Below, piece by piece: positions 7,528-17,205 of a stretch of 64,000 nucleotides of DNA (positions within the stretch are counted from its first letter, which is position 1; every line of letters starts with the position of its first letter). The DNA lies in the NCBI RefSeq assembly GCF_034929435.1, contig NZ_JAYFUM010000006.1, forward strand, positions 1 through 64,000, in the 5' to 3' direction. The DNA comes from Arcicella rigui. GTDB lineage: Bacteria; Bacteroidota; Bacteroidia; Cytophagales; Spirosomataceae. A model generated the notes under the pieces. The model searched no databases. It worked only from the letters and a program-made list of their open reading frames with translations, and was not told the DNA's origin. The position numbers and the translations under genes were made by a program.

Positions 7528-8703
7528 ATGATTACGAGAAGTATTGAAACAGAGATATTAGAAAGCTTATCTTATTTGCCTGCTGTTGCTATTTTAGGCC
7601 CAAGGCAAGTTGGAAAGACGACTTTGGTAAAAAATTTAATGACTAAATTAAATAAACCTTCGGTTTATCTTGATTTAGAATATTATGTTGACCAAGATAA
7701 ACTTAAAGTTGCCCCAGATTTATATTTTCAAGAACATGAAAACGAGATTGTCATTTTAGATGAGATTCAAAGGATGCCGGAATTGTTTCCTTTACTCCGT
7801 TCGATGATTGACAAAAATCGACAAGCAGGTCGTTTTATTTTGCTGGGTTCTGCATCACCGTCTTTGTTGCGACAAAGCTCTGAAACTTTAGCGGGAAGGA
7901 TTATTTATATAGAAATGCAAGGGCTTCATTATCAGGAAATCGCACCTGATATTTCTTATCAACAACATTGGTTAAGAGGTGGGTTTCCTGATGCTTTGTT
8001 AGCTCCGAACGATAAAATGGCGGATTTTTGGTTCAGAGGTTTTGTCCAAACCTATATCGAACGAGATTTACCTAATTTAGGTTTAGCAGCTTCTCCTGCA
8101 TTAATGAGAAATATGCTTCGTATGCTTACAAATCTGCAAGGAGGAATGTTGAATTATACGAATCTGTCGGACTCTCTTAATATTTCCCAGCCGACAGTAA
8201 AAAGCTATATCAATTTTCTGGAATCAGCTTTTTTGATACGTACTTTGAAACCTTATTTTACAAATATCAGTAAACGTTTGGTGAAATCTCCTAAGTTATT
8301 TTTCAGAGATACAGGTATTTTACATCATTTAATGGGTATTCAAAATCTTGAAGGGCTGTATGGCAATATTGGTATCGGAAATTCTTGGGAAGGCTATGTG
8401 ATTCAACAGATTATCGCCAATTTAAAAAGTGATGTTGAGCCTTTTTTTTACCGAACAAAAGACAAAGCCGAACTGGATTTAGTCCTTGTGCAAAATACTC
8501 AGGTAAAAGTTACCATAGAAATTAAATATGGAAATTCGCCCAACATTAGCAAAGGCAATACATTGGCAATAGAAGACCTTGGAGCAAAATTAAATTTGAT
8601 AGTTACTCCTCAAGCGGATGACTATTGGTATCGTTCAAACCTTCGAGTTTGTAATATTTCAACGGTATGGCAATACCTAAGAAACGAAGGCTTGTTAAAT
8701 TAA
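7528..8703 (+). CDS. AAA ATPase with C-terminal DUF4143
   Basis: 391 aa. The Walker A is GPRQVGKTT (residues 24-32) and the Walker B is IVILDEIQ (D78/E79). The fingerprint LLGSASPSLLRQSSETLAGRI is followed by the DUF4143 region, including LSQPTVKSYINFLESAFLIRTLKPYFTN and a nuclease-like end with ELDLVLVQ...VTIEIKYG (D/E-x-K, about residues 317-335). Such ATPases are widespread and mobile, often present in many paralogues; the cellular role is unclear, with toxin-like or DNA-processing roles proposed. It is preceded by a perfect inverted repeat and stands as a single gene. Confidence 0.85.
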   Translation: MITRSIETEILESLSYLPAVAILGPRQVGKTTLVKNLMTKLNKPSVYLDLEYYVDQDKLKVAPDLYFQEHENEIVILDEIQRMPELFPLLRSMIDKNRQAGRFILLGSASPSLLRQSSETLAGRIIYIEMQGLHYQEIAPDISYQQHWLRGGFPDALLAPNDKMADFWFRGFVQTYIERDLPNLGLAASPALMRNMLRMLTNLQGGMLNYTNLSDSLNISQPTVKSYINFLESAFLIRTLKPYFTNISKRLVKSPKLFFRDTGILHHLMGIQNLEGLYGNIGIGNSWEGYVIQQIIANLKSDVEPFFYRTKDKAELDLVLVQNTQVKVTIEIKYGNSPNISKGNTLAIEDLGAKLNLIVTPQADDYWYRSNLRVCNISTVWQYLRNEGLLN

Positions 8704-8872
8704 TTCGTATCACTTATACTTATATGAGATATTTCTTTTGAAACTGAAACAATGGATAACTGCAAGTAAAAGCTTGAACAACAAAAGGAATCAATGCTAA
8801 CCATTTTTTCAATAATACAGATTTGAATCATTAATTGAAAATCCCTATCTTTCTGTATCAACGTTTTAATTT

Positions 8873-9631
8873 ATGACAATTTGTAAGAACTGTAATACGC
8901 ATTTTGAGGGAAATTTTTGTAGTGAATGTGGGCAATCGGCTGATACGCATGAGATTAACTCACATTTTCTTTGGTATGATATACAACAAGGACTTTTGAA
9001 TTTAGACAAAGGTATTTTGTTTACGCTCAAAGAGTTATCTACTCGTCCGGGTTATTCTATTAAAGAATTTATCGAAGGACAAAGAGTTCGACATTTTAAA
9101 CCTATTTCTTTTTTACTGGTACTTGCAGGGATTTATGGCTTTGTCATTCATTATTTTGATATTGCTTTGCTGGTAAAAGAAATTCCTGATGCAGATGCCA
9201 AAAAGGTAATCAATGTTACCAAAATTTTGGATTGGATAAGTGCCAATTATGCTTTATCAACTTTGATATTGATTCCTATTTCTTCGCTGAGTACTTATTG
9301 GGCTTTTAAAAAAGAACGCTACAATTTTATTCAGCACATTGTTATCAATGCTTTTGTGGCGGGTTTTCATATTATTCTTAGACTGATTTTTTTCCCGCTT
9401 GTATTTTTATTTGATAAAAAAGATAGTCTTGGCGTTTTAACCATTCCCGACATCATTGGAATAGCCTATACTTGTTGGGTACTTCTTCAACTTTTCGACT
9501 ACCTACCGCTCAAATCAAGGATTTTAAAAATCATTTTGTCGTATATCTTTTTAGCATTACTTTATTTGTCTTTTGTATTGATTTCAGGTTTTGTAGTAGG
9601 ATTTCTTTTGGCAATGGCAGAACATAAGTAG
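8873..9631 (+). CDS. DUF3667 membrane protein
   Basis: 252 aa. An N-terminal zinc knuckle pair CKNC...CSECGQ (residues 4-20) is followed by the family signature FTLKELSTRPGYSIKEFIEGQRVRHFKPISFLL and then four to five TM helices. This is DUF3667, a Bacteroidota family of unknown function. The gene stands alone with its own 169-base upstream gap, in which no clear element was seen. TerC begins 40 bases after its stop, so the two may be read together. Confidence 0.8.
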   Translation: MTICKNCNTHFEGNFCSECGQSADTHEINSHFLWYDIQQGLLNLDKGILFTLKELSTRPGYSIKEFIEGQRVRHFKPISFLLVLAGIYGFVIHYFDIALLVKEIPDADAKKVINVTKILDWISANYALSTLILIPISSLSTYWAFKKERYNFIQHIVINAFVAGFHIILRLIFFPLVFLFDKKDSLGVLTIPDIIGIAYTCWVLLQLFDYLPLKSRILKIILSYIFLALLYLSFVLISGFVVGFLLAMAEHK

Positions 9632-9670
9632 GGCTTTTGTCGTTTAGCATAAAACAATCATTATCTAAAC

Positions 9671-10354
9671 ATGACAACTGAAATTATTATTTCTCTCATC
9701 ACCCTTATCGTTCTCGAAATTGTCTTAGGAATCGATAACATCATTTTTATTTCCATTTTATCGGATAAACTACCAGCAGAAAAACGCAAAAAAGCTCGTT
9801 TACTTGGTTTAAGTTTGGCTTTGCTTACTCGCTTGATTTTATTAGCAGGTATTAGCTGGATTATGAAGCTCGATAAAACCCTTTTTGTGCTTTCGGGAAT
9901 GGATTTTTCGGGAAAAGATTTGATACTTATCGTAGGAGGTTTGTTTTTGTTGTACAAAAGCAACAAGGAAATTTTTGAAAAAACCGAAGACGAACACGAT
10001 GATAAACCTTTTGTTTACAAGTCGTTTACGAAAATTATTGGTCAAATCATCTTACTTGATTTAGTTTTTTCAATCGACAGTATCATTACAGCCGTTGGTT
10101 TGGTAGATGAACTTTGGGTGATGTACACCGCTGTAATTGTTTCCATTTCAATCATGATGATGGTGGCAGGAGCCATCAGCGATTTTATCAGTAAACACCC
10201 TTCTCTGAAAATATTGGCACTTTGTTTCTTGATGATGATTGGTATTACGCTAATTGCCGAAGGTTTGGCTTTCCATATTCCGAAACAATACATTTATTTC
10301 TCAATGGCATTTTCGTTTTTAGTAAATATCATTCAGATTAGAAAAAAAGTATAG
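9671..10354 (+). CDS. TerC family inner-membrane protein
   Basis: 227 aa with about seven TM helices. The two TerC signature blocks are present: LEIVLGIDNIIFISILSDKLP (about residues 15-35) and LDLVFSIDSIITAVGLVDELWV (about residues 132-153), each with the membrane-buried Asp-Asn or Asp-Ser pair. TerC proteins are implicated in Mn2+ export and protein metalation (Alx/MeeF type) and in tellurite resistance; the window has no other ter genes, so a metal-homeostasis role is more likely. No yybP-ykoY riboswitch fits in the 39-base gap upstream. It ends at a strong convergent terminator. Confidence 0.85.
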   Translation: MTTEIIISLITLIVLEIVLGIDNIIFISILSDKLPAEKRKKARLLGLSLALLTRLILLAGISWIMKLDKTLFVLSGMDFSGKDLILIVGGLFLLYKSNKEIFEKTEDEHDDKPFVYKSFTKIIGQIILLDLVFSIDSIITAVGLVDELWVMYTAVIVSISIMMMVAGAISDFISKHPSLKILALCFLMMIGITLIAEGLAFHIPKQYIYFSMAFSFLVNIIQIRKKV

Positions 10355-10365
10355 AAAATTAATTG

Positions 10366-10402
10366 CTAATCATTCGGAGAAAATCAATCTCCGAATGATT
10401 AG
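10366..10402. terminator. Convergent terminator between terC and the porin gene
   Basis: The arms CTAATCATTCGGAGA and TCTCCGAATGATTAG (15 bp, perfect) flank a 7-nt loop. The right arm overlaps the porin stop codon, so one hairpin serves both strands. Confidence 0.85.
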
Positions 10403-11796
10403 AAAACATAATTCATCACAATATTAAACTGACTCATGTTTACTTTATTTATCACAAAACGTTCGTTGTTGTAAACATTGCCTTGCTTATCTTTTTGAAC
10501 ATACAGCATTTGAGCGTTTAGCCCTTTCCATTTTCCCGAAAATTGATAATTGACCAGCACATTCAATTGTGTGTAACTCGGAACGCCATACTTATTTAAT
10601 GCTACATTACTGACATCTGGAAGGCGATAATAACCATAACCAATTTCAGTTCTTAGCCTCTTACTGAACCAATTTCTCGACAATCTGGCTGAATAAGCCC
10701 AGACATCGCCCAAGCCTTCGTTTCGTTCACGGGATAAAAAAGTATAAATCTGTTCAGCTCCCCATTCTCTTGGCATCAAAAAACGTCCTTCGGCATTAAT
10801 TCTACTAAAATTCAGTGAACCATCCCACGATTTCAAGCGGTAAGCTAATCTTGAACTAAACAGTAAAGAATGATTTTGGGTAGGGAAATAGCTTTTTGTT
10901 GGGTCAGTGTTTCCACCAGTACCCAATGGATTTTGGCGAACTAAAATTGCTCCCACTAAAAGGTCTTCTGTATTGTTTACTTTGTGCGATAACTCAGTTT
11001 TTAGATAGGCGGCATTGAAAATATTTTCAACAAAAATATTCCCTGCAAGTACTTTCAAAAAAGGCATTAATTGATAGTTTATATCAAGAATACCCACGCC
11101 AGCACTCTGCGTATTTCCTGCGTACTGCGACCTTGAGCCATCTGGATTAATCCCTGTTGAGTTTATGCCCAAGGAGTTGGCAACGGAGTACCAACGTGTA
11201 GTAGAACGAGGAGAAATTCGCCAAATCCAATCGGCTTTTACTTGTAATTTTTTGCTTGGGTTCAACTCAAAGGCAATGCCTTCTACCATCGTTGGCGACA
11301 TTCTTCCGTCTTGTGCGTTGATAAACAGGTTTTTGGGAACATAATTACCAACTAAAACGCTACCGTTTTTAAAACGATATTTCAAAGAAAGTGCTTGAAG
11401 TCTGAGAAGTACATTTTTCTTATTGATATTGGTAAGGTCGAATAAGCCCATTTCGTAGCGACTTTGAGCTCCCGTAGTTGGGTCTTTAATTGTAAAATCC
11501 GACGACTCAATATTTTGGGTTAAGTTTCCGCCAATTTCCCACTGAAAGCCCTTGTAAATAGCTGAACGATACGTTAAACTCAAGCCAATGGCAGTAGCAT
11601 GAAAATCCAATAATTCATTTTGGTTATCAGTGAATATAGACAACATACGTACTTGTCCATACATTTTTCCTTTGGCAAAGGCATTCAAAAACGAAGTACT
11701 GTCTTTGGTAGAGCTTGCCGAATTTTGTGCAGTACCCAACAAAGATTTACCCAATAAAGTACAAACAAGTAAAACGCTATAAAATTGGTGGTTCAT
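10399..11796 (-). CDS. OprD-like outer-membrane porin
   Basis: 465 aa. A signal peptide (MNHQFYSVLLVCTLLGKSLLGTAQ) is followed by alternating amphipathic strands and a C-terminus ending in aromatic F (SQFNIVMNYVF), as in outer-membrane beta-barrels. The N-terminal FAKGKMYGQVRMLSIFTDNQ...HATAIGLSLTYRSAIYKGFQWEIGGN pattern resembles the Bacteroidota group annotated as OprD-family porins. Substrate is unknown. It is a single gene on the minus strand with an upstream A/T-rich region (11797-11940). The exporter operon upstream has its own terminator, so this porin is probably separately controlled. Confidence 0.65.
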   Translation of the reverse strand: MNHQFYSVLLVCTLLGKSLLGTAQNSASSTKDSTSFLNAFAKGKMYGQVRMLSIFTDNQNELLDFHATAIGLSLTYRSAIYKGFQWEIGGNLTQNIESSDFTIKDPTTGAQSRYEMGLFDLTNINKKNVLLRLQALSLKYRFKNGSVLVGNYVPKNLFINAQDGRMSPTMVEGIAFELNPSKKLQVKADWIWRISPRSTTRWYSVANSLGINSTGINPDGSRSQYAGNTQSAGVGILDINYQLMPFLKVLAGNIFVENIFNAAYLKTELSHKVNNTEDLLVGAILVRQNPLGTGGNTDPTKSYFPTQNHSLLFSSRLAYRLKSWDGSLNFSRINAEGRFLMPREWGAEQIYTFLSRERNEGLGDVWAYSARLSRNWFSKRLRTEIGYGYYRLPDVSNVALNKYGVPSYTQLNVLVNYQFSGKWKGLNAQMLYVQKDKQGNVYNNERFVINKVNMSQFNIVMNYVF

Positions 11797-11941
11797 TTTA
11801 TTTCATAATTTATCACAAAAATATTTTCTTGAAAAAGAAGAATTCGTGATAAATGTTACATTGAACAATATTTGACTATCATTCAATGAAATATTGTATT
11901 TTTTTGTGAATTGAACCACAAATTTATGCAATTTCATAGAA

Positions 11942-11985
11942 CAAAAAAAGTTCGACAAAAGCAAATATGCTATTCTGCCGAACTT
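11942..11985 (-). terminator. Terminator of the ABC exporter operon
   Basis: Read on the minus strand, AAGTTCG ... CGAACTT (7-bp outer stem, 11948-11985) is followed by a run of seven T. It lies 18 bases past the ATPase stop. Confidence 0.6.
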
Positions 11986-12002
11986 AGATCGTTTATAATA
12001 TT

Positions 12003-12689
12003 TTACCCAATAATTCTGCCATCAGCCATTTCAATAATTCTGTCGGAGGCTTTGGCAAAGTCGTTGTCGTGCGTTACGGCAATGACGGTCTGGTTAAATT
12101 CTGAGGTCAATTGTTTGAAAATATCAAAAACTATACTGGTATTTTTGCTGTCTAAATTGCCTGTGGGTTCGTCGCCCATGATGATTTTCGGGTCATTAAT
12201 CAAGGCTCTGGCAATGGCAACTCTTTGTTGTTGTCCGCCCGAAAGTTTGGAAGCACTTTTCAAAGCTTGGTCTTTTAGTCCTAATAAACTAAGAGTTTTA
12301 TAAGCCTTTTCTTCGATTTCTTCTCTTGAATATTTGCCTAATTTCAAGGCAGGAATCATTACATTTTTCAAGCAAGAAAATTCGGGTAACAAGTAATGAA
12401 ACTGAAAAACAAAACCGATTTTTTCATTTCTGATTTCTGCCAATCTTTCTTTGCTTTGTTGCGTAAGGTTTTCTTTATCCAACCACAGATTGCCTTCATA
12501 ATCGGTGTCCATCGTTGACAAAATATACAATAAGGTAGATTTTCCACTCCCAGATTTCCCAATCATCGTCACGAATTCCCCTTTTTTGATGTCAAAGCTG
12601 ATGTCGTTCAATACTTTGAATTTTTCGGGTTCGTAGAAGTACTTTCCTACGCCTTGCGTACTTAGTAAAATATTATCTGAATTACTCAT
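12003..12689 (-). CDS. ABC transporter ATP-binding protein (MacB/LolD type)
   Basis: 228 aa. The Walker A is GKSGSGKST (about residues 43-51), the signature LSGGQQQR, the Walker B KIIMGDEPTGNLD, and the switch His is in AVTHD. The EPTGNLDSKN form is that of MacB/LolD/FtsE-type ATPases that energise FtsX-like permeases. Its ATG overlaps the permease stop by ATGA. It closes the operon tolC-hlyD-permease-ATPase, and together they form a tripartite exporter spanning both membranes. Confidence 0.9.
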   Translation of the reverse strand: MSNSDNILLSTQGVGKYFYEPEKFKVLNDISFDIKKGEFVTMIGKSGSGKSTLLYILSTMDTDYEGNLWLDKENLTQQSKERLAEIRNEKIGFVFQFHYLLPEFSCLKNVMIPALKLGKYSREEIEEKAYKTLSLLGLKDQALKSASKLSGGQQQRVAIARALINDPKIIMGDEPTGNLDSKNTSIVFDIFKQLTSEFNQTVIAVTHDNDFAKASDRIIEMADGRIIG

Positions 12690-13930
12690 TTTCTGAAAAT
12701 TGAAATGGGGTCAAGTAATGCCGCTTTTCGTGCTGGCAAATAGCCTGCAAAGAAAGTTACGACCAAACCAAAAATTACACCGATACCGAAGTACTTCGGA
12801 AAAATCCGAATCGGGAAAAAGCCAATGTCCCCTCCTACCCAAAGATTACTCATCAGTTTTACTAAAAGTAAAGCAAAACACAAACCGATGATAATGCCAA
12901 TAACACCAATGATAATGGCTTCGGTCACAAAAATTTTAACAATATCTTTTCCCGAAAAACCGATGGCTTTCAAAATAGCAATATCATTTAGTTTTTCCAT
13001 GATGGTCATATTCAGGATATTATAAATTCCGAAAGCTGCGACCAACATAATAGAGAATGAAATCGCCATAGCCATCATTTTACGCATTTTATTGGCGGCT
13101 GCCGCAGTGGCATTGGCTGTTTCCCAGTCTTCAACATCGTAGCCCGTTAGCCTTTTGTATTTATCCACGTATGATTTTGCCTTTTCATAGTCCTTTACGT
13201 TCAAGTAAATATCAGTGATGTAGGATGGACTTTGTTTTTGTAATTGTTGAGCAACAGGCAAATTGATGTATGACAAAGATTTGTCGATAGCCGAATTTTT
13301 TGTCTGTAATAAAGCGACAATTTTCATCAATTTATTTACGCCCAAAGCCGAAGTAACCGTTACGTTATCGTTCAAGCGAAGGTTTAGTTTTTCAGCAATG
13401 CCAACGCCCATGATAATGCCATTTTGATAACCCGAAAGGCTGTTGTAGTCGCCGTCTGCAATGTAAGATTGTAAATTGAACATGGCATTTTGGTCTTCAA
13501 TCACAACGCCCGAAATCCTTCCACTTACTTCCGAATCGCCATTTTTATAAAAAACATTGGCACTTACATTGGGAGTAACCCCTACTACTTCTGCCTCATT
13601 TTTTAGGATTTTTATCAATTCAGCGGGGTTGACAATTTTCTTACTTTCAGAAGTAATTTTTGGGTTTGCCAATACATTGATTTTGTTCGTGTCTTTGTTC
13701 ACCACCAAAGCTTTACTGATAGCATCGTTTTTATAAATTCTGATGTGGGGCGTTGATTTAAACAAACTTTCGGTAGAAGCCACTTCAAAGCCATTCATTA
13801 GCGAATTCATAAAAATAAAAATCGCAATGCCGACCGTTACGCCCAAAGCCGCAATAAAAGTTTGCTTTTTTCTTGAAAACAAATGCGTGTAAGCAATTTC
13901 CCCATTGATATTATGCTGATAGTTTTTCAT
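12686..13930 (-). CDS. FtsX/MacB-like ABC permease
   Basis: 414 aa from the ATG at 13930 (MKNYQHNINGEIAYTHLFSRKKQTFIAALGVTVGIAIFIFMNS), which overlaps the HlyD stop as ATGA; a longer reading from 13987 is rejected because it would run 60 bases into the adaptor gene. Topology: one N-terminal TM (about 24-44), a large periplasmic MacB-like domain (about 45-285) and three C-terminal TMs with NILNMTIMEKLNDIAILKAIGFSGKDI, the FtsX core motif. It probably drives export of a peptide, lipoprotein or drug across the periplasm with the adjacent HlyD and TolC proteins. Confidence 0.88.
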   Translation of the reverse strand: MKNYQHNINGEIAYTHLFSRKKQTFIAALGVTVGIAIFIFMNSLMNGFEVASTESLFKSTPHIRIYKNDAISKALVVNKDTNKINVLANPKITSESKKIVNPAELIKILKNEAEVVGVTPNVSANVFYKNGDSEVSGRISGVVIEDQNAMFNLQSYIADGDYNSLSGYQNGIIMGVGIAEKLNLRLNDNVTVTSALGVNKLMKIVALLQTKNSAIDKSLSYINLPVAQQLQKQSPSYITDIYLNVKDYEKAKSYVDKYKRLTGYDVEDWETANATAAAANKMRKMMAMAISFSIMLVAAFGIYNILNMTIMEKLNDIAILKAIGFSGKDIVKIFVTEAIIIGVIGIIIGLCFALLLVKLMSNLWVGGDIGFFPIRIFPKYFGIGVIFGLVVTFFAGYLPARKAALLDPISIFRK

Positions 13931-15024
13931 AGCAATTCTTTTAAAATGCTTTCGTTTTCGTTCAACCCTTTCAAAATCTCCACCCAATCCGTTGAAACAA
14001 TGCCCGTTTGCACATCCACCACCGATTTATCTTTGAGCATTACTTTGTTGCCATATCCCAAATAACTGCGTGGAATAACCAACACATTTTTCTTCTCGCC
14101 TGTTGTTACATTTGCTTGCAATTGAGTACCAATGATGGTAAAATCAAGTGGCTCAGTGAAGTAGGCTTTCACAATAAATGATTGTGTCGCTTCGTCGAAG
14201 GATGGCAGAATCTCTCCTATTTGAGCTTTGTAATTTTTCTTGTTATTAGTATTGAGTTGAATTACAAGCGGTTGCCCTAATTTAATTTTCGACATATTAC
14301 TTTCATCAATACTCAAACTCGCATAAATTTTATTCGGATTTCCAATTACGGCAATCACATCGCCTTTACGAACATAATCGCCCAATTGCTTTTTCTTTTT
14401 ATATACTTTACCGTTGATGTAGGCTACAATTTGGTTATTGTCGGCAACGGCATTGCTCACTTCATTTTGTTGTTCTTGCAAAATCACTTGTTGCTTGGCA
14501 GAAATCTGTAAACTTTCCAATTGTTCTTCCAAAGCTTTGATACTGGCTTTGCTGTTCAAAACCGCCAAAGCGGCATTTTCGTACTCCACTTTAGCAATGC
14601 TGTTGGTCTCTAATAATTTTCGATAGCGTTCGGCTTGCAATTCATCTTGTTTCAGTTTTTCTTTCGCAAGACCAATATTTACTTTTACTTGTTGTTGAAG
14701 TGGAGCATTTTCGCTGGCATTAGTTTTGGCAATCGCCAATAACTTGGCAGTTTGGTTTACATTCACCATACTTTGCTGATTGTCGATAACCGCCAAAACT
14801 TTTCCTGCTTGAATCAAATCACCTTCTTCGAAATTGAGATTTTTCAAATAGCCATCCGTTTGTGCTGCCAACACATATTCATTTTCTGTTTTTAAAGCTC
14901 CTGTGGCAAAAACCATTTCTGTAATGTCTTTGCGTTGAACAGTAGTCGTTTCTGTTTTTTTACCACAAGAAAAAAGAAGGCTAACGACAATTAAACTGCT
15001 AAGAAATATAGATATATTTTTCAT
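13927..15024 (-). CDS. HlyD/MacA-type periplasmic adaptor
   Basis: 365 aa. An N-terminal lipoprotein-like signal (SLIVVSLLFSCGKK, Cys near residue 21) precedes a biotinyl-lipoyl half (DGYLKNLNFEEGDLIQAGKVLAVIDNQ), a coiled-coil hairpin (about residues 75-190), the second lipoyl half (VAYINGKVYKKKKQLGDYVRKGDVIAVIGN) and a beta-barrel domain. This is the membrane-fusion subunit connecting the FtsX-type permease to TolC. It starts by a 1-base TAATG overlap with the tolC stop and overlaps the permease by 4 bases, so the three are coupled. Confidence 0.9.
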   Translation of the reverse strand: MKNISIFLSSLIVVSLLFSCGKKTETTTVQRKDITEMVFATGALKTENEYVLAAQTDGYLKNLNFEEGDLIQAGKVLAVIDNQQSMVNVNQTAKLLAIAKTNASENAPLQQQVKVNIGLAKEKLKQDELQAERYRKLLETNSIAKVEYENAALAVLNSKASIKALEEQLESLQISAKQQVILQEQQNEVSNAVADNNQIVAYINGKVYKKKKQLGDYVRKGDVIAVIGNPNKIYASLSIDESNMSKIKLGQPLVIQLNTNNKKNYKAQIGEILPSFDEATQSFIVKAYFTEPLDFTIIGTQLQANVTTGEKKNVLVIPRSYLGYGNKVMLKDKSVVDVQTGIVSTDWVEILKGLNENESILKELL

Positions 15025-16322
15025 TATTTGATGGTATTGTTAATATTGATTTTTGCCTGTTGAAATGCTACTAAAATGCTTGATACTTGGTGATTCAAAC
15101 GAGCGTTGAGTGCATCCGTAAATGAGTTCATTAGGTTTTCAGTGGGATAAATGTCTTGTTGGAACAAATTCAAATTTTTTAGATAAGTATCATTTTTTAA
15201 ATATTCAATCTTTTTACTTATCGCTTCGCTTTCTCGTGCTTTTTGATATTCTAATCTTAATTGTTCTTGCTCAGTATCTTGCAGGAATTGCTGTTTCTTT
15301 AAATTCAAATTTGCCAACTCAACATTACTTTTTACGGTACTGCTTTGTGCTAATTTATTGGCATCTGGAATGACAAAGTTTAGTCGCAATCCAAGATAAC
15401 TGTTTGGAAACCAACGTGCATTATTATCAAAAAAATGTTGATTGGAGTTCTCTTGTATCGCCCAATTGCCTATTAATGAGAGTGTTGGGTAATAACTTTT
15501 CTGATTTGCTTTCAATTCGTTTTGTGCGTATTGTACTTGTAAATCAGCTTGTTGTACTTTTAGAGTATTATTTTCAATAGCAATGTTTTCTGAATTTTTT
15601 ACTTGATGTTCAATCGTTACGATACTCGAAATGGGAATGTCGCAAAGTGATTTTAGTAAAACATATTGCTGTTCAATGCCATTTTGGGCTTGCTGAATGC
15701 GGTCTTGAAGTAGTAATTGATTTACCGTAGCCGTATTTACATCTTGCGAACGGATTATTCCCTGACTATATTTTTGTTGAACAATCGCCAATACTGAATC
15801 TGCATTTTGTAAAGTTTTTGTCAGAATTTTTACTTGTTCTTGTAAAGAAACAACGTTGAAATACACTGCTACAACACTTTCAGCAATTGTTTTTTGGGTA
15901 AGTTTTACGTTTAAAGTACTGAGTTGTTCGCTTGTTTTTACCGATTTTAATTTTGCCCAAGCAGCGGGATTTATCAAGTCTATTTGTGGGGTTATGCTAA
16001 TATTTTGTATATATTGTTGACCAAATTTTACTTCTTTAAATGAACCCGTCGGCCCACCAAAAATTTCTGTTGGAATAAAATTTACTGGTAATTGAAAATT
16101 GTCTGTGGCAGCATAAGCAACATTAGCTCGTGGATTAAAGCGATTAATATTGGCATAATAGGTTTGGTACTTTGCCAAAGCAACTTGCACATTTCCCGTT
16201 TTCAGAGCGATGCTATTTTGCCAAGCAAAATTTAAAAGAGCATCAGGATTGGTAAATTGAAGATTTTGTTGAGCTTTTGCCGAAAAAAACGACAGCAATA
16301 TCAAGGTTAAAATTTGTTTCAT
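15024..16322 (-). CDS. TolC family outer-membrane efflux protein
   Basis: 432 aa. A signal peptide (MKQILTLILLSFFSAKAQ) is followed by two repeats of long coiled-coil helices, each closed by beta strands, as in TolC/OEP proteins (VYFNVVSLQEQVKILTKTLQNADSVLAIVQQKYSQGIIRSQDVNTATVNQLLLQDRIQQA and a matching second half). It forms the outer-membrane duct. It is first gene of the exporter operon, 121 bases after the LytTR regulator on the same strand. That gap may hold a promoter controlled by the regulator, but no direct repeat was obvious there. Confidence 0.9.
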   Translation of the reverse strand: MKQILTLILLSFFSAKAQQNLQFTNPDALLNFAWQNSIALKTGNVQVALAKYQTYYANINRFNPRANVAYAATDNFQLPVNFIPTEIFGGPTGSFKEVKFGQQYIQNISITPQIDLINPAAWAKLKSVKTSEQLSTLNVKLTQKTIAESVVAVYFNVVSLQEQVKILTKTLQNADSVLAIVQQKYSQGIIRSQDVNTATVNQLLLQDRIQQAQNGIEQQYVLLKSLCDIPISSIVTIEHQVKNSENIAIENNTLKVQQADLQVQYAQNELKANQKSYYPTLSLIGNWAIQENSNQHFFDNNARWFPNSYLGLRLNFVIPDANKLAQSSTVKSNVELANLNLKKQQFLQDTEQEQLRLEYQKARESEAISKKIEYLKNDTYLKNLNLFQQDIYPTENLMNSFTDALNARLNHQVSSILVAFQQAKININNTIK

Positions 16323-16443
16323 GGCTTTGTATCAATGAATTTTCATTTGATAGTTGAATGCCCAAATTTCAACAGATAGCTTTTAGTAAGTGACAAAAAA
16401 GTACTGGAAACAGCCAAAATTGGCTCGGAAGCGTAAAATTGTA

Positions 16444-17205
16444 TTAATGTTCACTCAGCCATGCTAAAAAATGTGGTGTTCTTTCTCGGCTGATGATGAG
16501 TTGTTCTTCGTAAGGAATACTTAAATGAAGTAATAATTTGCGACCAAAGTACTGCGAAGCACTTGAAATCACTTTTCTGTTGACTAAAAACTGACGATTT
16601 ACTCGATAAAATGATTGCCCGATTTTGTGTTCAAGTTCATCCAATGACTGAAAAATAACAAAGGCTTGTCCGTCAAGCGTATGGATATGCAGTGCTTGAT
16701 GTTTGAGTTGAACAATGGCGATACTATTTACTTGGATAGGAATAATTTTATCCGCTTGATGAACCAAAAGCGATTGTAAAGTAGTATTTTTTGAAAATGA
16801 ATTTTGTGGTGGAATTGTCTGATAATCAGGCGTTTTTTCTTGAAAATTTTCTTTTAAAACACTGTGTTTTTCAAGAGCTTTTGCAATACTTTTCTTATCA
16901 AAAGGTTTTAAAATATAGTCAATGCCATTGGTTTTGAAGGCTTCTAAAGCATACTGATTGTAGGCAGTACAAAAAATGATTGGAGCTTTTACCTTTACTT
17001 GTTTGAAAATCTCAAAAGATTGTCCGTCGCCAAGTTGAATATCTGAAAAAATGAGGTCAAAATCTTGTCGTACTTTAAAGAAATTAACGGCTTCTTCAAT
17101 CGTCGCCAAAGTAGCCACAATTTCAATGTTTGGATTTATCACCTTCAATTCATCTTGTAAATCTTCGGCGGTCAAAAGCTCATCTTCAATAATTACGACT
17201 TTCAT
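16444..17205 (-). CDS. LytTR response regulator
   Basis: 253 aa. The receiver domain (1-120) has the acidic pair E7/D8, phospho-acceptor D55 (LIFSDIQLGDG), T80 and K100 (YILKPFD). The LytTR DNA-binding domain (about residues 145-250) shows QLKHQALHIHTLDGQAFVIFQSLDELEHKIGQSFYRVNRQFLVNRKVI. The start overlaps the kinase stop by ATGA. With the exporter just downstream on the same strand, it probably activates that operon in response to the LytS-like sensor. Confidence 0.92.
   Translation of the reverse strand: MKVVIIEDELLTAEDLQDELKVINPNIEIVATLATIEEAVNFFKVRQDFDLIFSDIQLGDGQSFEIFKQVKVKAPIIFCTAYNQYALEAFKTNGIDYILKPFDKKSIAKALEKHSVLKENFQEKTPDYQTIPPQNSFSKNTTLQSLLVHQADKIIPIQVNSIAIVQLKHQALHIHTLDGQAFVIFQSLDELEHKIGQSFYRVNRQFLVNRKVISSASQYFGRKLLLHLSIPYEEQLIISRERTPHFLAWLSEH

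Noticed and set aside
9632..9670. Mn riboswitch (yybP-ykoY) before terC
   Set aside because: The gap is only 39 bases, too short for the structure.
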